Shown here: piece by piece, positions 31,247 through 40,309 of the stretch
Layout: each line of letters opens with the position of its first letter
Position numbering within the stretch: position 1 is the stretch's first letter
NCBI GenBank assembly: GCA_946402335.1
Contig: CAMIWE010000010.1
Coordinates: forward strand, 1-49,808
Reading direction: 5' to 3'
Length of the DNA stretch: 49,808 bases
Source of the DNA: an uncultured Lachnoclostridium sp.
GTDB taxonomy: Bacteria > Bacillota > Clostridia > Lachnospirales > Lachnospiraceae
Notes under the pieces: generated by a model
What the model was told of the DNA's origin: nothing
Databases searched by the model: none
Seen by the model: the letters and a program-made list of their open reading frames with translations, nothing else
Program-made: the position numbers and the translations under genes

Positions 31247-32749
31247 ATGGACATTTTATACCGGAATACGAGAGGACTGGGCAGCGAGGTAACGGCCTCA
31301 CAGGCAATTCTTAAAGGACTGGCCGAGGGCGGCGGACTGTATGTGCCCGTTAAATACCCGAAGCTTGAAAAGAGCCTTTCGGAACTTGCAAAGATGGATT
31401 ACAGAGGCGTGGCTTACGAAGTCATGAAGCTGTTCTTTACGGATTATACCGAAGCGGAACTCCGCGGCTGCATCGAGAAAGCTTACGATGAGAAGTTCGA
31501 CACGGAGGAGATTGCTCCGATGGCCGAGGCGGACCATGCTTATTATCTTGAGCTGTTCCACGGGCAGACGATCGCGTTTAAGGATATGGCTTTGTCCATC
31601 CTGCCGCATCTGCTTACGACGGCTGCGAAGAAGAACAACCAGAAGGACGAGATCGTTATCCTGACGGCTACCTCCGGCGATACCGGAAAGGCTGCTTTGG
31701 CAGGATTTCGTGACGTGCCCGGAACGAAGATCATCGTATTTTACCCGAAGAACGGCGTGAGCCGCATCCAGGAACTGCAGATGGTTACCGAGAAGGGAGC
31801 CAATACGACCGTTATCGGCGTAAACGGCAACTTTGACGACTGCCAGACCGGTGTTAAGAAGATGTTCACCGATGAAAATCTGAAGAAGGATATGGCGGCA
31901 AAGGGGATGGTTTTCTCGTCCGCAAACTCCATCAATATCGGACGTCTGATCCCTCAGGTTGCTTATTATGTATTTGCCTATACAAGACTTCTTGCGGAAG
32001 AGCGCATTGCGGAGGGTGACCCGGTGAATTTCGTTGTTCCTACCGGTAACTTCGGAAACATTCTGGCATGCTTTTATGCAAAGAAGATCGGCCTTCCCGT
32101 TGCAAAGATGATCTGTGCATCCAATGAGAATAAGGTTCTGTATGATTTCTTTACGACCGGAACCTATGATATCCGCAGAAAGTTCATCCTGACGAGTTCT
32201 CCTTCGATGGATATTCTGATCTCGAGCAACCTCGAGCGTCTGATCTACCACAGCGCTGGCGACGATGCCGCAAAGAACGCGGAACGTATGGAGAACCTTA
32301 AGAAGGACGGCGTATATACCGTTACGGAGCAGATGAAGAAGGAAATGGCCGATTTCGTTCCCGGTTTTGCAACCGAGGCGGATACGGCTGCCGAAATCAA
32401 AGAACTGTACGAGCGCACCGGCTATGTGATCGATACCCATACGGCGGTTGCTTCGGCGGTTTACCGCCGCTACCGCAAAGAGAGCGGGGATACGGTTCCT
32501 GCGGTGATCGTTTCCACGGCGAGCCCGTTCAAATTTGCCCGAAGCGTTATGGAAGCAATCAACGGAAAGAAAGATGACCGCGAGGATTTTGCGGTAATCG
32601 ACGACCTTTCGAAGACGGCCAATGTGGCAGAGCCTCCGGCAATCCGTGAGATCCGCACGGCTCCCGTTAAGCATGACACGGTATGTGAAATCGCCGGCAT
32701 GGAGCAGGAAGTACGCCGCGTTCTCAAAATCGGGAAGGCAGAGGTATAA
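31247..32749 (+). CDS. thrC: Threonine synthase
   Basis: A 500-residue PLP enzyme that turns O-phosphohomoserine into threonine. The N-terminal YRNTRGLGSEVTASQAI is typical of the longer threonine synthase class. The PLP lysine is in GQTIAFKDMALSIL, the phosphate-binding region in TATSGDTGKAAL, and NSINIGRLIPQ and PTGNFGN complete the family motifs. The ATG at 31247 has GAAGGAT upstream; in-frame codons back to 31175 lie in the leader. It is inserted between the two copies of the zinc-ribbon/TPM pair and followed by a membrane protein four bases on. Confidence 0.95.
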   Translation: MDILYRNTRGLGSEVTASQAILKGLAEGGGLYVPVKYPKLEKSLSELAKMDYRGVAYEVMKLFFTDYTEAELRGCIEKAYDEKFDTEEIAPMAEADHAYYLELFHGQTIAFKDMALSILPHLLTTAAKKNNQKDEIVILTATSGDTGKAALAGFRDVPGTKIIVFYPKNGVSRIQELQMVTEKGANTTVIGVNGNFDDCQTGVKKMFTDENLKKDMAAKGMVFSSANSINIGRLIPQVAYYVFAYTRLLAEERIAEGDPVNFVVPTGNFGNILACFYAKKIGLPVAKMICASNENKVLYDFFTTGTYDIRRKFILTSSPSMDILISSNLERLIYHSAGDDAAKNAERMENLKKDGVYTVTEQMKKEMADFVPGFATEADTAAEIKELYERTGYVIDTHTAVASAVYRRYRKESGDTVPAVIVSTASPFKFARSVMEAINGKKDDREDFAVIDDLSKTANVAEPPAIREIRTAPVKHDTVCEIAGMEQEVRRVLKIGKAEV

Positions 32750-32752
32750 TCC

Positions 32753-33256
32753 GTGGCTGAATCATTAGTAAACTGGTATAACAATTCCCTCGGAACGTTT
32801 CTGCCGAAGGAAGTGTTCATATTCCTGGTTTCCATGGTGCCGCTCGTGGAACTCCGCGGCGGGTTGATCATTGCGAAACTGCTTGGAATCGGACTGCTGA
32901 AGGCTAATATTATCTGTATTATCGGCAATATCATTCCGATTCCGTTTATTCTGTTGTTTATCAAGAAGATTTTCGCTTTTATGAAGGACCACAATATCTT
33001 AAAGGGGTTCGTTGAAAAGCTGGAGGCCCGTGCAACGAAAAAGCGCGAAGAGGGTGCGGAAAAGGGAGAGTTCCTGTTTCTGTTACTGTTCGTCGGCATA
33101 CCGGTTCCCGGAACCGGAGCCTGGACGGGTTCGTTAATCGCATCGCTGTTTGAATTTGACATTAAGAAGGCTTCCGTTGCCATCTTCCTTGGAATTCTGC
33201 TGGCGGCCCTTTTGGTGAGCATATTCAGCTACGGATTCCTCGGACTTGTGGTATAA
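32753..33256 (+). CDS. COG2426 small multi-drug export-type membrane protein
   Basis: A 167-residue inner-membrane protein with about four hydrophobic segments. The family signature PLVELRGGLIIAK near residue 30 and VGIPVPGTGAWTGSLIA near residue 115 are both present. It starts at GTG with AGAGG upstream, four bases after thrC, so it shares that transcript. Homologues are annotated as small multidrug exporters on weak grounds; the true substrate is unknown. An extended -10-like TGG-TATAAT overlaps its stop codon (33249-33257) and could help express the next gene. Confidence 0.85.
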   Translation: MAESLVNWYNNSLGTFLPKEVFIFLVSMVPLVELRGGLIIAKLLGIGLLKANIICIIGNIIPIPFILLFIKKIFAFMKDHNILKGFVEKLEARATKKREEGAEKGEFLFLLLFVGIPVPGTGAWTGSLIASLFEFDIKKASVAIFLGILLAALLVSIFSYGFLGLVV

Positions 33257-33303
33257 TAGCGGATGCGCTTAGGCGTTATTGAACTTGTGGGAGGAGCGTA
33301 TCG

Positions 33304-34908
33304 ATGGTAGGATGCCCCGGATGCGGAAGCAAGCTGGTATTTGACATTGCGACCCAGCAGATGAAGTGCGTCTACTGCGGGCAGTTTTACCTTGTCAGCG
33401 AGGTGGAAAAGCGATCAAAAGACGCCGAGGAGCATGACGGTCTGCAGGACGATGCGATCATGCAGGCGCAGGATATGGAAGTGACCGTCTTTACCTGTTC
33501 CCAGTGCGGCGCGGAAATCGTAGCCGATTCCGACGAAGCGGTAACCTGGTGCAGTTATTGCGGTTCTCCGGCAACCCTTAAGAGCCGTTTGTCCCGTATC
33601 CGCAAGCCGGAGAGGGTCGTTCCGTTTAAGATTACGAAAGAGGAGTGCGTGGAACGCTACCGCGCAATTGCCAAAAAGCAGTTTTATGCCCCGCATGATC
33701 TTTTAAAACTCGGAAAAGCAGACAGTTTCCGGGGAATCTATATGCCGTTCTGGTCATTTGACGTCAGACGGAACGGGGAATTCCGTTTCCCGGCAAAGAA
33801 AGTCATCACGACACCCAATCAGACCATTACAACCGAATATTTGGCGAAAGGCAAACTGGACGCCCGTCACGAGGGGCTTTCGCATGATGCGTCCCTTTCC
33901 TTTGAGGATGCGATCAGCGAGAAGATTATCCCGTACGAGCAGGCGGGAAAAGTGCGCTTCAGCGAATGCTATCTGAACGGTTTTTATGCAAACGCTGCCG
34001 ACCAGACCGCGGAGGATTGTCTTCCGCAGGTAATGAACATGGAGCGGGCGATGATCGTGGATTCCGCGAAGCATGCCTTTGACGATATCGGACTTTTGGA
34101 GGACAAAGCCGAATCCCAGCTTCATGATAAAGACGCTTATACGATTAATCCGATCCCGAGCATGGATATGTATCCGGTCTGGTTCCTTTCCTATCGTCAC
34201 AAAGACCGTGTATCCTATGCAACGGTGAACGGGCAGACCGGAAAGGTGTACGCGGATTTCCCCGCGTCACCGTTCAAATACCTGTTGTTCTCCCTGCTTA
34301 CGGCGGTACCGGTATTCCTGTTTTTGAATCTGTTCCTGACGGCATCCCCTTCAATCGTGATGTTTTTTGCGATGATCGTAGCGCTTTGCTTCTCCACCAT
34401 GTATAAGCATGAGGTGGAAGATATCTACGAGCGGGTGTTTAGGGTGAACTACAGCGAACAAGACCGGAAGCGCTTTAACATGAAGAAACTGTGGGAAATC
34501 GTGATGACGGTTTTCGTCACGATGTTATGCTGTATTCATGTTGTCATTCTTTTGATCATGGGGCTGAAGCAGCTCGGGTTCTTCGGAACGGATAAAGCCA
34601 GTATCATCTTTTCGGGAGCTTGCGTTGTCCTTTTTGCAATCCGTTTCTTTAAGATGCGCGGCCGCTTTATGGCCCTCACGGAAGTGAAGACCGGACTGAC
34701 CAACGGGTTGTTCCTCCTGGCTTCCATTGTGGCTTTGGTGATGTCGATTGTTCGTCCGGCTGACGATATGTTTTACTATGCGGTGGCATATGCCACAGTC
34801 GGAATCGTCGCATTTTCCGTAGTCAGCCTGATTTCCTGTTATAATAAACTTTCGTCACAGAAGCCGAAGCAGTTCAACCGAAGCGGAGGTGATGATGACA
34901 ATGCGTAA
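33304..34908 (+). CDS. Double zinc-ribbon multi-pass membrane protein (copy 2)
   Basis: A 534-residue protein with the same order of parts as 28794-30422. Ribbon one is CPGCGSKL...KCVYCG (C4, C7, C22, C25) and ribbon two CSQCGAEI...WCSYCG. Shared soluble motifs include YMPFWSFDVRR, CYLNGFYANAADQ and YPVWFLSYRHKDRVSYATVNGQTGK, of which the NGQTGK element is also in copy 1. About six membrane segments follow from residue 325. GGGAGG precedes the ATG. It overlaps the TPM lipoprotein gene by 14 bp. The zinc ribbons face the cytosol if the usual positive-inside rule holds. Confidence 0.82.
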   Translation: MVGCPGCGSKLVFDIATQQMKCVYCGQFYLVSEVEKRSKDAEEHDGLQDDAIMQAQDMEVTVFTCSQCGAEIVADSDEAVTWCSYCGSPATLKSRLSRIRKPERVVPFKITKEECVERYRAIAKKQFYAPHDLLKLGKADSFRGIYMPFWSFDVRRNGEFRFPAKKVITTPNQTITTEYLAKGKLDARHEGLSHDASLSFEDAISEKIIPYEQAGKVRFSECYLNGFYANAADQTAEDCLPQVMNMERAMIVDSAKHAFDDIGLLEDKAESQLHDKDAYTINPIPSMDMYPVWFLSYRHKDRVSYATVNGQTGKVYADFPASPFKYLLFSLLTAVPVFLFLNLFLTASPSIVMFFAMIVALCFSTMYKHEVEDIYERVFRVNYSEQDRKRFNMKKLWEIVMTVFVTMLCCIHVVILLIMGLKQLGFFGTDKASIIFSGACVVLFAIRFFKMRGRFMALTEVKTGLTNGLFLLASIVALVMSIVRPADDMFYYAVAYATVGIVAFSVVSLISCYNKLSSQKPKQFNRSGGDDDNA

Positions 34909-35656
34909 GATTCTGATCCTTTTATGCCTGCTTACGGTGTTCTCCATGACCGCCTGCACAAAGCACGAAAAGCCGACCGAACCGGGCAAGATCATCATTG
35001 ACGATACCGCGAAGCTGCTTCGTGATTCGGATGAGCTCTACAAGCTGTCCATGACGATGGAGAAACTGGCCCAATACGGAAATGTGGGTTTTTGCACGGT
35101 GGAAGACCGCTACCGCCTGAAATCTACAGAAGACTATGCAGTCTCCGCATATTATATGTATTTCGGGACGGAGAGCGGCATTCTGTTTCTGATCGATATG
35201 GAGTATGGGGAAATCTACATCGAGACCGACGGTTATATCGGGGATTTTATCGGGCCCGGCAAGGCGAGAGCCATTACCGACAATGTTTATAAGCTCGCGA
35301 CCAACGGCAAATACTATGAGTGCGCGGATAAGGCGTTCAACCAGGCGCTGACCGTGTTAGAAGGCGGCAGGATTTCCCAGAAGATGAAGTACTATTCCAA
35401 TGCGGCATTTGCCGTGCTTCTCGGGTTCCTTTTAAACTTTATGTTCTTAAGACGTCTGAACCGGAAGCAGGCCGCTACGGCGGAGGAGCTTCGGAAAGCC
35501 AACCGCAGCAAATGTGAATTTAACAACCGGGACATTACGATTGTCAAAAGAGAGGTTGTGAGACACAGTTCCTCCTCGGGAGGACACCACGGCGGCGGCC
35601 GCGGAGGCTTCGGCGGCGGAGGGCACATCAGCCACGGCGGAGGCCACAGATTCTAG
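34895..35656 (+). CDS. TPM-domain (YgcG-like) lipoprotein with Gly/His-rich tail (copy 2)
   Basis: A 253-residue protein. A signal peptide ending in SMTAC (possible lipobox) is followed by a TPM domain at about residues 33-150: IIDDTAKLL, GNVGFCTVEDRY, GILFLIDMEYGEIYIETDG and ARAITDNVYKLATNGKYYE. One membrane segment lies at about 168-188. The C-terminus is rich in Gly, His and Ser (GGHHGGGRGGFGGGGH), as in many TPM proteins. Four start codons are in frame (34889, 34892, 34895, 34901) after GGAGG at 34885-34889; 34895 has the best spacing. TPM proteins act in the envelope, in photosystem repair in plants, and in bacterial stress; the role here is unknown. Confidence 0.85.
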   Translation: MTMRKILILLCLLTVFSMTACTKHEKPTEPGKIIIDDTAKLLRDSDELYKLSMTMEKLAQYGNVGFCTVEDRYRLKSTEDYAVSAYYMYFGTESGILFLIDMEYGEIYIETDGYIGDFIGPGKARAITDNVYKLATNGKYYECADKAFNQALTVLEGGRISQKMKYYSNAAFAVLLGFLLNFMFLRRLNRKQAATAEELRKANRSKCEFNNRDITIVKREVVRHSSSSGGHHGGGRGGFGGGGHISHGGGHRF

Positions 35657-35786
35657 GAATGGCGCCTGTGAAACTGCCTTTTCCGTGAAAAAGGATGCCG
35701 ATTGTGTTCATTTTCAGGAACCTTTGCAAAAGAAATCATACGAAAGACGGAATAGCGTCATTTTGGTATGAACCCGGATATGATAA

Positions 35787-35833
35787 AAGCCCACGAGACT
35801 TCAGTAATTTGAAGTTTCGTGGGCTTCTTGTTT
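35787..35833 (+). terminator. Bidirectional terminator between TPM and typA genes
   Basis: AAGCCCACGAGACTTC (35787-35802) pairs with GAAGTTTCGTGGGCTT (35811-35826) with an 8-base loop. TTGTTTTATT follows on the plus strand and TTTTATCA on the minus strand, so it can end both converging transcripts. The rest of 35657-36011 shows no gene; the short frame at 35908-36270 is the complement of typA. Confidence 0.85.
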
Positions 35834-36011
35834 TATTATGATGCCTACTGATTTGTTTTGAATTGATAAATTGTAGGAAAAAGACGAATCCGGTTTCCTA
35901 CTGAATCTTGAAAAGAGAAGAACAGGTGGGTTATCCCGGGGGTATCCGGAGGAAAACGGACAGGACACGATGGTTGACCGTTACATCCGGGAATAAGGCG
36001 GCCTTTGCTTC

Positions 36012-37832
36012 CTATTTTCTGTTAGCTCTCTTACGCATCAGCGAATCGAGGATCTTCTTACGGATACGCAGGCTCTTGGGGGTTACCTCGAGGAGCTCGT
36101 CGGTATCGATGAACTCGAGGCACTGCTCAAGGCTCATTTCTACGGGAGGGATGAGGCGGAGCGCTTCGTCGGCAGCGGACGAACGGGTATTGGTCAGCTG
36201 CTTCTTTTTGCAGACATTTACTTCAACGTCTTCCGCTTTGCCGTTCTGGCCGACAACCATGCCGGCGTAAACCTTCTCGCCGGGGCCGATGAACAAAGCA
36301 CCGCGCTCCTGGGCATTGAAGAGACCGTAGGTAACGGCCTCGCCGCTCTCAAAGGCAATCAGGCTGCCCTGGGAACGGTAGGAGAGGTCTCCCTTGTAAG
36401 GCTCATAACCGATGAACGTCGTGTTCATGATGCCTTCGCCTCTGGTATCGGTCAGGAATTCGCCACGGTAGCCGATCAGACCGCGGGACGGGATCTGGAA
36501 GATCAGTCTCGTATGGCCGGCACCGAAGGAATTCATGCCCTTCAGTTCGCCTTTTCTTGTGGAAAGCTTCTGGATGACGGTGCCGGAGTACTCGTCCGGA
36601 ACGTCTACGTAGCATTCCTCCATAGGCTCAAGCTTCTTGCCGTTCTCGTCGTAGTGATAGATAACCTCGGCCTTGCTTACGGCAAATTCAAAGCCTTCCC
36701 GGCGCATATTCTCAATCAATACCGAAAGATGCAGCTCGCCACGGCCGGATACCTTGAAGGCCTCGGTCGTCTCTGTTTCCTCCACACGGAGGGAAACGTC
36801 GGTATTCAATTCGCGGAACAGTCTCTCGCGAAGATGACGGGAGGTGACGAATTTGCCTTCCTGTCCGGCGAGCGGGCTGTCATTTACGATAAAGTTCATG
36901 GCGATGGTAGGCTCGGAAATCTTCTGGAACGGAATCGCCACCGGATTCTCGGGAGAGCAGAGCGTATCGCCGATATGGATATCGGAAATTCCGGAGATCG
37001 CAACGATCGATCCGACGGTCGCTTCCTGAACCTCCACCTTCTTAAGGCCGTCAAACTCATAGAGCTTGCTGATCTTAACCTTGCGCATCTTGTCGGGATC
37101 GTGATGGTTCACGATGACGCATTCCTGATTGACGCGGATCGTACCGTTGTCCACTTTGCCGACGCCGATACGGCCGACATATTCGTTATAATCGATCGTA
37201 CTGATCAAAACCTGCGTGCCTGCAGTTTCGTCGCCCTCAGGAGCAGGAATGTAGTCGATGATCGTCTCAAACAGCGGCTCCATGCTGACAGGCTTGTCAT
37301 TTAACTCAAGAATTGCAATACCGGTCTTGGCTGAGGCAAATACGAACGGGCACTCAAGCTGGTCCTCATCCGCATCCAGATCGATCAGAAGATCGAGTAC
37401 CTCGTCAATAACTTCCTTCGGACGTGCCTCGGGACGGTCAATCTTGTTGATGCAGCAGATTACCGGCAGCTTCAGTTCAAGTGCCTTCTTTAAAACGAAT
37501 TTGGTCTGGGGCATCGGGCCTTCAAAGGCGTCTACAACAAGAATAACACCGTTTACCATCTTAAGAACACGTTCCACCTCGCCGCCGAAATCGGCATGGC
37601 CGGGGGTGTCGATGATGTTGATCTTGATTCCCTTGTAATAAACTGCCGTATTCTTCGAAAGTATCGTGATTCCGCGTTCACGCTCGATATCGTTCGAGTC
37701 CATGACGCGTTCCTCGACAACCTGTCCGGTACGGAATACGCCGCTCTGTTTCAAAAGCTCATCCACCAGGGTCGTTTTACCATGGTCTACGTGAGCAATA
37801 ATCGCAATGTTTCTTACATCTTCCCGCTTCAT
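36012..37832 (-). CDS. typA: Ribosome-associated GTPase TypA/BipA
   Basis: A 606-residue translational GTPase that binds the ribosome under stress and in assembly. G motifs are complete: [16 protein letters not shown] (G1), RGITILSKN (G2), [11 protein letters not shown] (G3), [10 protein letters not shown] (G4) and ASAKTG (G5). EF-G-like domains III and V follow, including [20 protein letters not shown] and the BipA-specific C-terminal domain with [19 protein letters not shown]. Length is normal. The start has GGAGG and its own promoter at 37883-37910. Confidence 0.96.
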   Translation of the reverse strand: MKREDVRNIAIIAHVDHGKTTLVDELLKQSGVFRTGQVVEERVMDSNDIERERGITILSKNTAVYYKGIKINIIDTPGHADFGGEVERVLKMVNGVILVVDAFEGPMPQTKFVLKKALELKLPVICCINKIDRPEARPKEVIDEVLDLLIDLDADEDQLECPFVFASAKTGIAILELNDKPVSMEPLFETIIDYIPAPEGDETAGTQVLISTIDYNEYVGRIGVGKVDNGTIRVNQECVIVNHHDPDKMRKVKISKLYEFDGLKKVEVQEATVGSIVAISGISDIHIGDTLCSPENPVAIPFQKISEPTIAMNFIVNDSPLAGQEGKFVTSRHLRERLFRELNTDVSLRVEETETTEAFKVSGRGELHLSVLIENMRREGFEFAVSKAEVIYHYDENGKKLEPMEECYVDVPDEYSGTVIQKLSTRKGELKGMNSFGAGHTRLIFQIPSRGLIGYRGEFLTDTRGEGIMNTTFIGYEPYKGDLSYRSQGSLIAFESGEAVTYGLFNAQERGALFIGPGEKVYAGMVVGQNGKAEDVEVNVCKKKQLTNTRSSAADEALRLIPPVEMSLEQCLEFIDTDELLEVTPKSLRIRKKILDSLMRKRANRK

Positions 37833-37882
37833 AAAAACCTCCGTTTAATGCGGTAATATCACTTTTCGTTCACAACCTTTAC

Positions 37883-37910
37883 ATTGTAACATATCCTTTT
37901 CGATTTGCAA
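37883..37910 (-). promoter_or_regulatory. Promoter of typA
   Basis: On the minus strand: TTGCAA (37910-37905), 16 bp, TACAAT (37888-37883). It leaves a leader of about 45 bases ahead of the typA start. Confidence 0.7.
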
Positions 37911-37920
37911 GTATTTCCTT

Positions 37921-37953
37921 AAGAAAAAAAATCCCGGGAGTGCACCCCCGGGA
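37921..37953 (-). terminator. Rho-independent terminator of the small membrane/glycosidase operon
   Basis: Read on the minus strand, TCCCGGG pairs with CCCGGGA around an 8-base loop and is followed by ATTTTTTTTCTT. It lies between the end of the operon at 37998-39306 and the typA promoter. A second GC stem (CGGGAG/CTCCCG, 37969-37987) sits directly after the upstream stop codon. Confidence 0.9.
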
Positions 37954-37997
37954 AAAGGATATGAAAACGGGAGTGTCCTTCTCCCGGAAACGGCCGG

Positions 37998-38375
37998 TTA
38001 TTTGCGGTAGATAAAGGCAAGAACCGCAAATACGATGCCGATCAGAGCATATACATACGACCAGGCACTCTGCGTACCGTAAATCTGCACGACACCCGTG
38101 AAAAGGCTTCCTAACGTAAGGACGGCAACGGCATCATGCCATAAGCGCCGGCCTGCGTCACGGATGGCTACGTGCTTTTTCGAGCAGGCAAGAAAGACGG
38201 ACGGGAGAACACCCATGACAAAGGGAACCATCCAGGCATAGAGCATGAAGTAAGAATATACGCCGAAACTGAAGTGCTCGTAAACCGCGCCGAACACCGC
38301 AACGAAGAGGGTGATCAGCACATAGTTCCGAACGTTCCGAAAAGGAGTATCACTCCGGGTATCCGATGCATACAA
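37998..38375 (-). CDS. Small four-helix membrane protein, uncharacterised
   Basis: A 125-residue hydrophobic protein with four predicted membrane segments (VLITLFVAVFGAVYEHF, YAWMVPFVMGVLPSVFLA, AVAVLTLGSLFTGVVQIYG, VYALIGIVFAVLAFIY). No family recognised. The only start allowing the full frame is TTG at 38375 with GGAG 11 bases upstream, which is weak; a GTG further in (in NYVLITL) is an alternative. Its first 26 bases overlap the end of the upstream glycosidase-like gene, so it is translated in coupling with it. Confidence 0.65.
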   Translation of the reverse strand: MYASDTRSDTPFRNVRNYVLITLFVAVFGAVYEHFSFGVYSYFMLYAWMVPFVMGVLPSVFLACSKKHVAIRDAGRRLWHDAVAVLTLGSLFTGVVQIYGTQSAWSYVYALIGIVFAVLAFIYRK

Positions 38376-39306
38376 TGTCGCTCACGCTCCTTTCCGAGGT
38401 ATTCCTTCCGCTGGTGGTGGGGTGGTTGATGACGTTCCCCATGAAAACCATGGTGGAGGACCCGCCGCCGTCTAAGTTATAGGCGGTCGTTGCGCCGAGT
38501 TCCTTAAGAAACTGCGCGAGTTCATAAAGGGTAAGACCGTCGTTGTCGCTGGTCCGTCCGTCGCTCACAACGAACAGATAATGGTTCTTCTCGATGATTC
38601 CGATCGCGGTCCGCGGGTTCGAATTGGTTGCCTGCCGTACTTCCTGGTTCTTCGAGATCGTAATCGTTCCGTCGGAGAGAAGACCGGGGCCGAAGGACCA
38701 TACCTGCGTCGCACCCTGTTCCACAAGGTCCTGCGCACTGTAATCGGCTTCCTTCACGACCTTCATGCTACCGTCCTGGAAGAAGGCCAGATCCTGGTTG
38801 CTCTTCGAACCGTTTGAGCGGTACAAAACGCTGTTCCGGATTACGTAGCCCTGCGTCCTTGCACCGTAAAAGTCGCCGTTGACCGCTAAGATCGAGCCGG
38901 CTTCTTCGGCAATGGCGGAGGTCGTATCCTTGATGTTGCGGCCGTAGGTGTTTTTGGCAAATGCGGTATAAAGATATTCCGGGGAGGAGACAAGCACGTC
39001 GGCGACATAAACATTGGTGTCATTCACGCGGTATTCCGAGATTGTTACGGAAATGTTTGCATCCCGGTAGGAGCGGTCGGTGATGACGGGTTCCTCGTCC
39101 TTCCAAGAAAGAGCGGATCCGTCCGAACCGTCCTGCGTATCGCCATTCTTCACAGGCGTTACGCGCAAGGTTCCCGGTTTCTTCCCTTCCTCGTATTTGT
39201 ACGGCTGGGGAATCACGAAAACGTCCAAAAGGGTATACGCGGTGAACAACGCGATCAGGATTCCCGACACGATTCCGTATCGGTATTTCTTTAACCCGGA
39301 CATCAT
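38350..39306 (-). CDS. Phosphodiester glycosidase (NAGPA) domain protein, membrane-anchored
   Basis: A 318-residue protein. An N-terminal anchor (GIVSGILIALFTAYTLL) places the rest outside the cell. The NAGPA-type domain covers about 90-318: NGDFYGARTQGYVIRN, WSFGPGLLSDG, NPRTAIGII, LFVVSDGR and the hallmark YNLDGGGSSTM. Relatives cleave sugar phosphodiester bonds in exopolysaccharide or wall polymers. The start at 39306 (or 39303, adjacent ATGs) has AAAGGAGGAG upstream; the longer frame to 39369 lacks a ribosome site. It could modify surface polymers made elsewhere in the genome. Confidence 0.88.
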   Translation of the reverse strand: MMSGLKKYRYGIVSGILIALFTAYTLLDVFVIPQPYKYEEGKKPGTLRVTPVKNGDTQDGSDGSALSWKDEEPVITDRSYRDANISVTISEYRVNDTNVYVADVLVSSPEYLYTAFAKNTYGRNIKDTTSAIAEEAGSILAVNGDFYGARTQGYVIRNSVLYRSNGSKSNQDLAFFQDGSMKVVKEADYSAQDLVEQGATQVWSFGPGLLSDGTITISKNQEVRQATNSNPRTAIGIIEKNHYLFVVSDGRTSDNDGLTLYELAQFLKELGATTAYNLDGGGSSTMVFMGNVINHPTTSGRNTSERSVSDIVCIGYPE

Positions 39307-39510
39307 AAGGCTCCTCCTTTGTTTCATTGCCTTTATACCATCATATTCTTTCGGAAAATGCAACCGCATTCACAAAAAATCCGCAAAGATTTACGGCATT
39401 CGCCACATTTTCCGTGTTATGATTGAAATGTATGAGCAAACGGGGAGAGAAGCGTATCGTTACGGACCGGACGGAAGGCCCGAAAAGGGACGGAACATCC
39501 GCCTGTTTTC

Positions 39511-39539
39511 TTGATTTTTCGGCGGTTTTTTGGTATACT
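39511..39539 (+). promoter_or_regulatory. Promoter of the CPBP protease gene
   Basis: TTGATT (39511-39516), 17 bp, TATACT (39534-39539), with TGG before the -10. It is a strong extended -10 sigma-A promoter. The region 39307-39510 shows nothing else clear. Confidence 0.8.
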
Positions 39540-39579
39540 GTCTGACAGTTGTTTAACGGATACGGACGGGGAGGAAACC

Positions 39580-40266
39580 ATGAAGGAACGGGACCGGTCG
39601 GGACATTTTTATATCGCGGGACTTCTTCTTGCGGCAGTCGCGCTGACGGTTGTCTTTTTGATCGAGCAGATCGTGATGCCCGGGTACTGGGTGAAGAGCG
39701 CCGTAAAGGTTACATGCTTTGCTGGCGCGGTAGTTCTCTATGCGTTCCTGTCGGGACGGAAGGTCCGGGATCTGATCCATCTGCACCGCCCGAAGAGCAT
39801 CCGGAAGCTTGTGTTCTGCATCCTGTTGTTCTTCCTCGGCATCGGCGTTTTGTTTCTAATCTTTCGGAATAGCATTGACCTTTCCTCCATCCGGCAGAGT
39901 CTTGTGACAAAGGAAGGGCTTACGAGGAAGAACTGTTTCTTCGTATTTGCCTACATCATCCTGATGAATTCCTTTTTGGAGGAGGCTTTCTTCCGGGGAT
40001 TTATTTCGGGGCTTATTCCGAACCGGAAGGTCGGTTTCCCGCTCAGCGCTCTGTTGTTTTCGCTGTATCATATCGGAATCATCGGAACCTGGTTCAACCC
40101 GTTTATCCTTTGCCTCTGCATCGTCGGGCTTGCGGCGGTCGGGCTGTTTTTACAATTCCTGTGCGAACGGTATCAGTCGGTAGTTGCAAGTTATATCGTT
40201 CACGCAAGCGCCAATGTGGCGATCAACACGATCGGGGCGCTTCTGATCTTTGAAGTATTGAAATAA
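39580..40266 (+). CDS. CPBP family intramembrane metalloprotease (CAAX protease-like)
   Basis: A 228-residue membrane protein with about seven hydrophobic segments. The three CPBP motifs are present: EEAFFRG (glutamates of the active site), FSLYHIG (histidine) and HASANV near the C-terminus. Such proteins cleave substrates in the membrane or protect against self-made bacteriocins; the substrate here is unknown. The ATG at 39580 has GGGGAGG upstream; the frame extends further back but only into the promoter. A weak stem (CGCCG/CGGCG) follows the stop codon. Confidence 0.9.
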   Translation: MKERDRSGHFYIAGLLLAAVALTVVFLIEQIVMPGYWVKSAVKVTCFAGAVVLYAFLSGRKVRDLIHLHRPKSIRKLVFCILLFFLGIGVLFLIFRNSIDLSSIRQSLVTKEGLTRKNCFFVFAYIILMNSFLEEAFFRGFISGLIPNRKVGFPLSALLFSLYHIGIIGTWFNPFILCLCIVGLAAVGLFLQFLCERYQSVVASYIVHASANVAINTIGALLIFEVLK

Positions 40267-40309
40267 CCGCCGGTTTTTACGGCGTAAAACGAAAGGGGTT
40301 ACATTTTTT

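Noticed and set aside
31298-32674. 458-residue minus-strand frame opposite thrC
   Set aside because: thrC has intact family motifs and an upstream promoter; the antisense frame has no domain and no ribosome site.
32745-32750. TATAAT at the end of thrC as promoter for the COG2426 gene
   Set aside because: No usable -35 element, only four bases to the next gene, and the codons are part of the thrC stop region; cotranscription is simpler.
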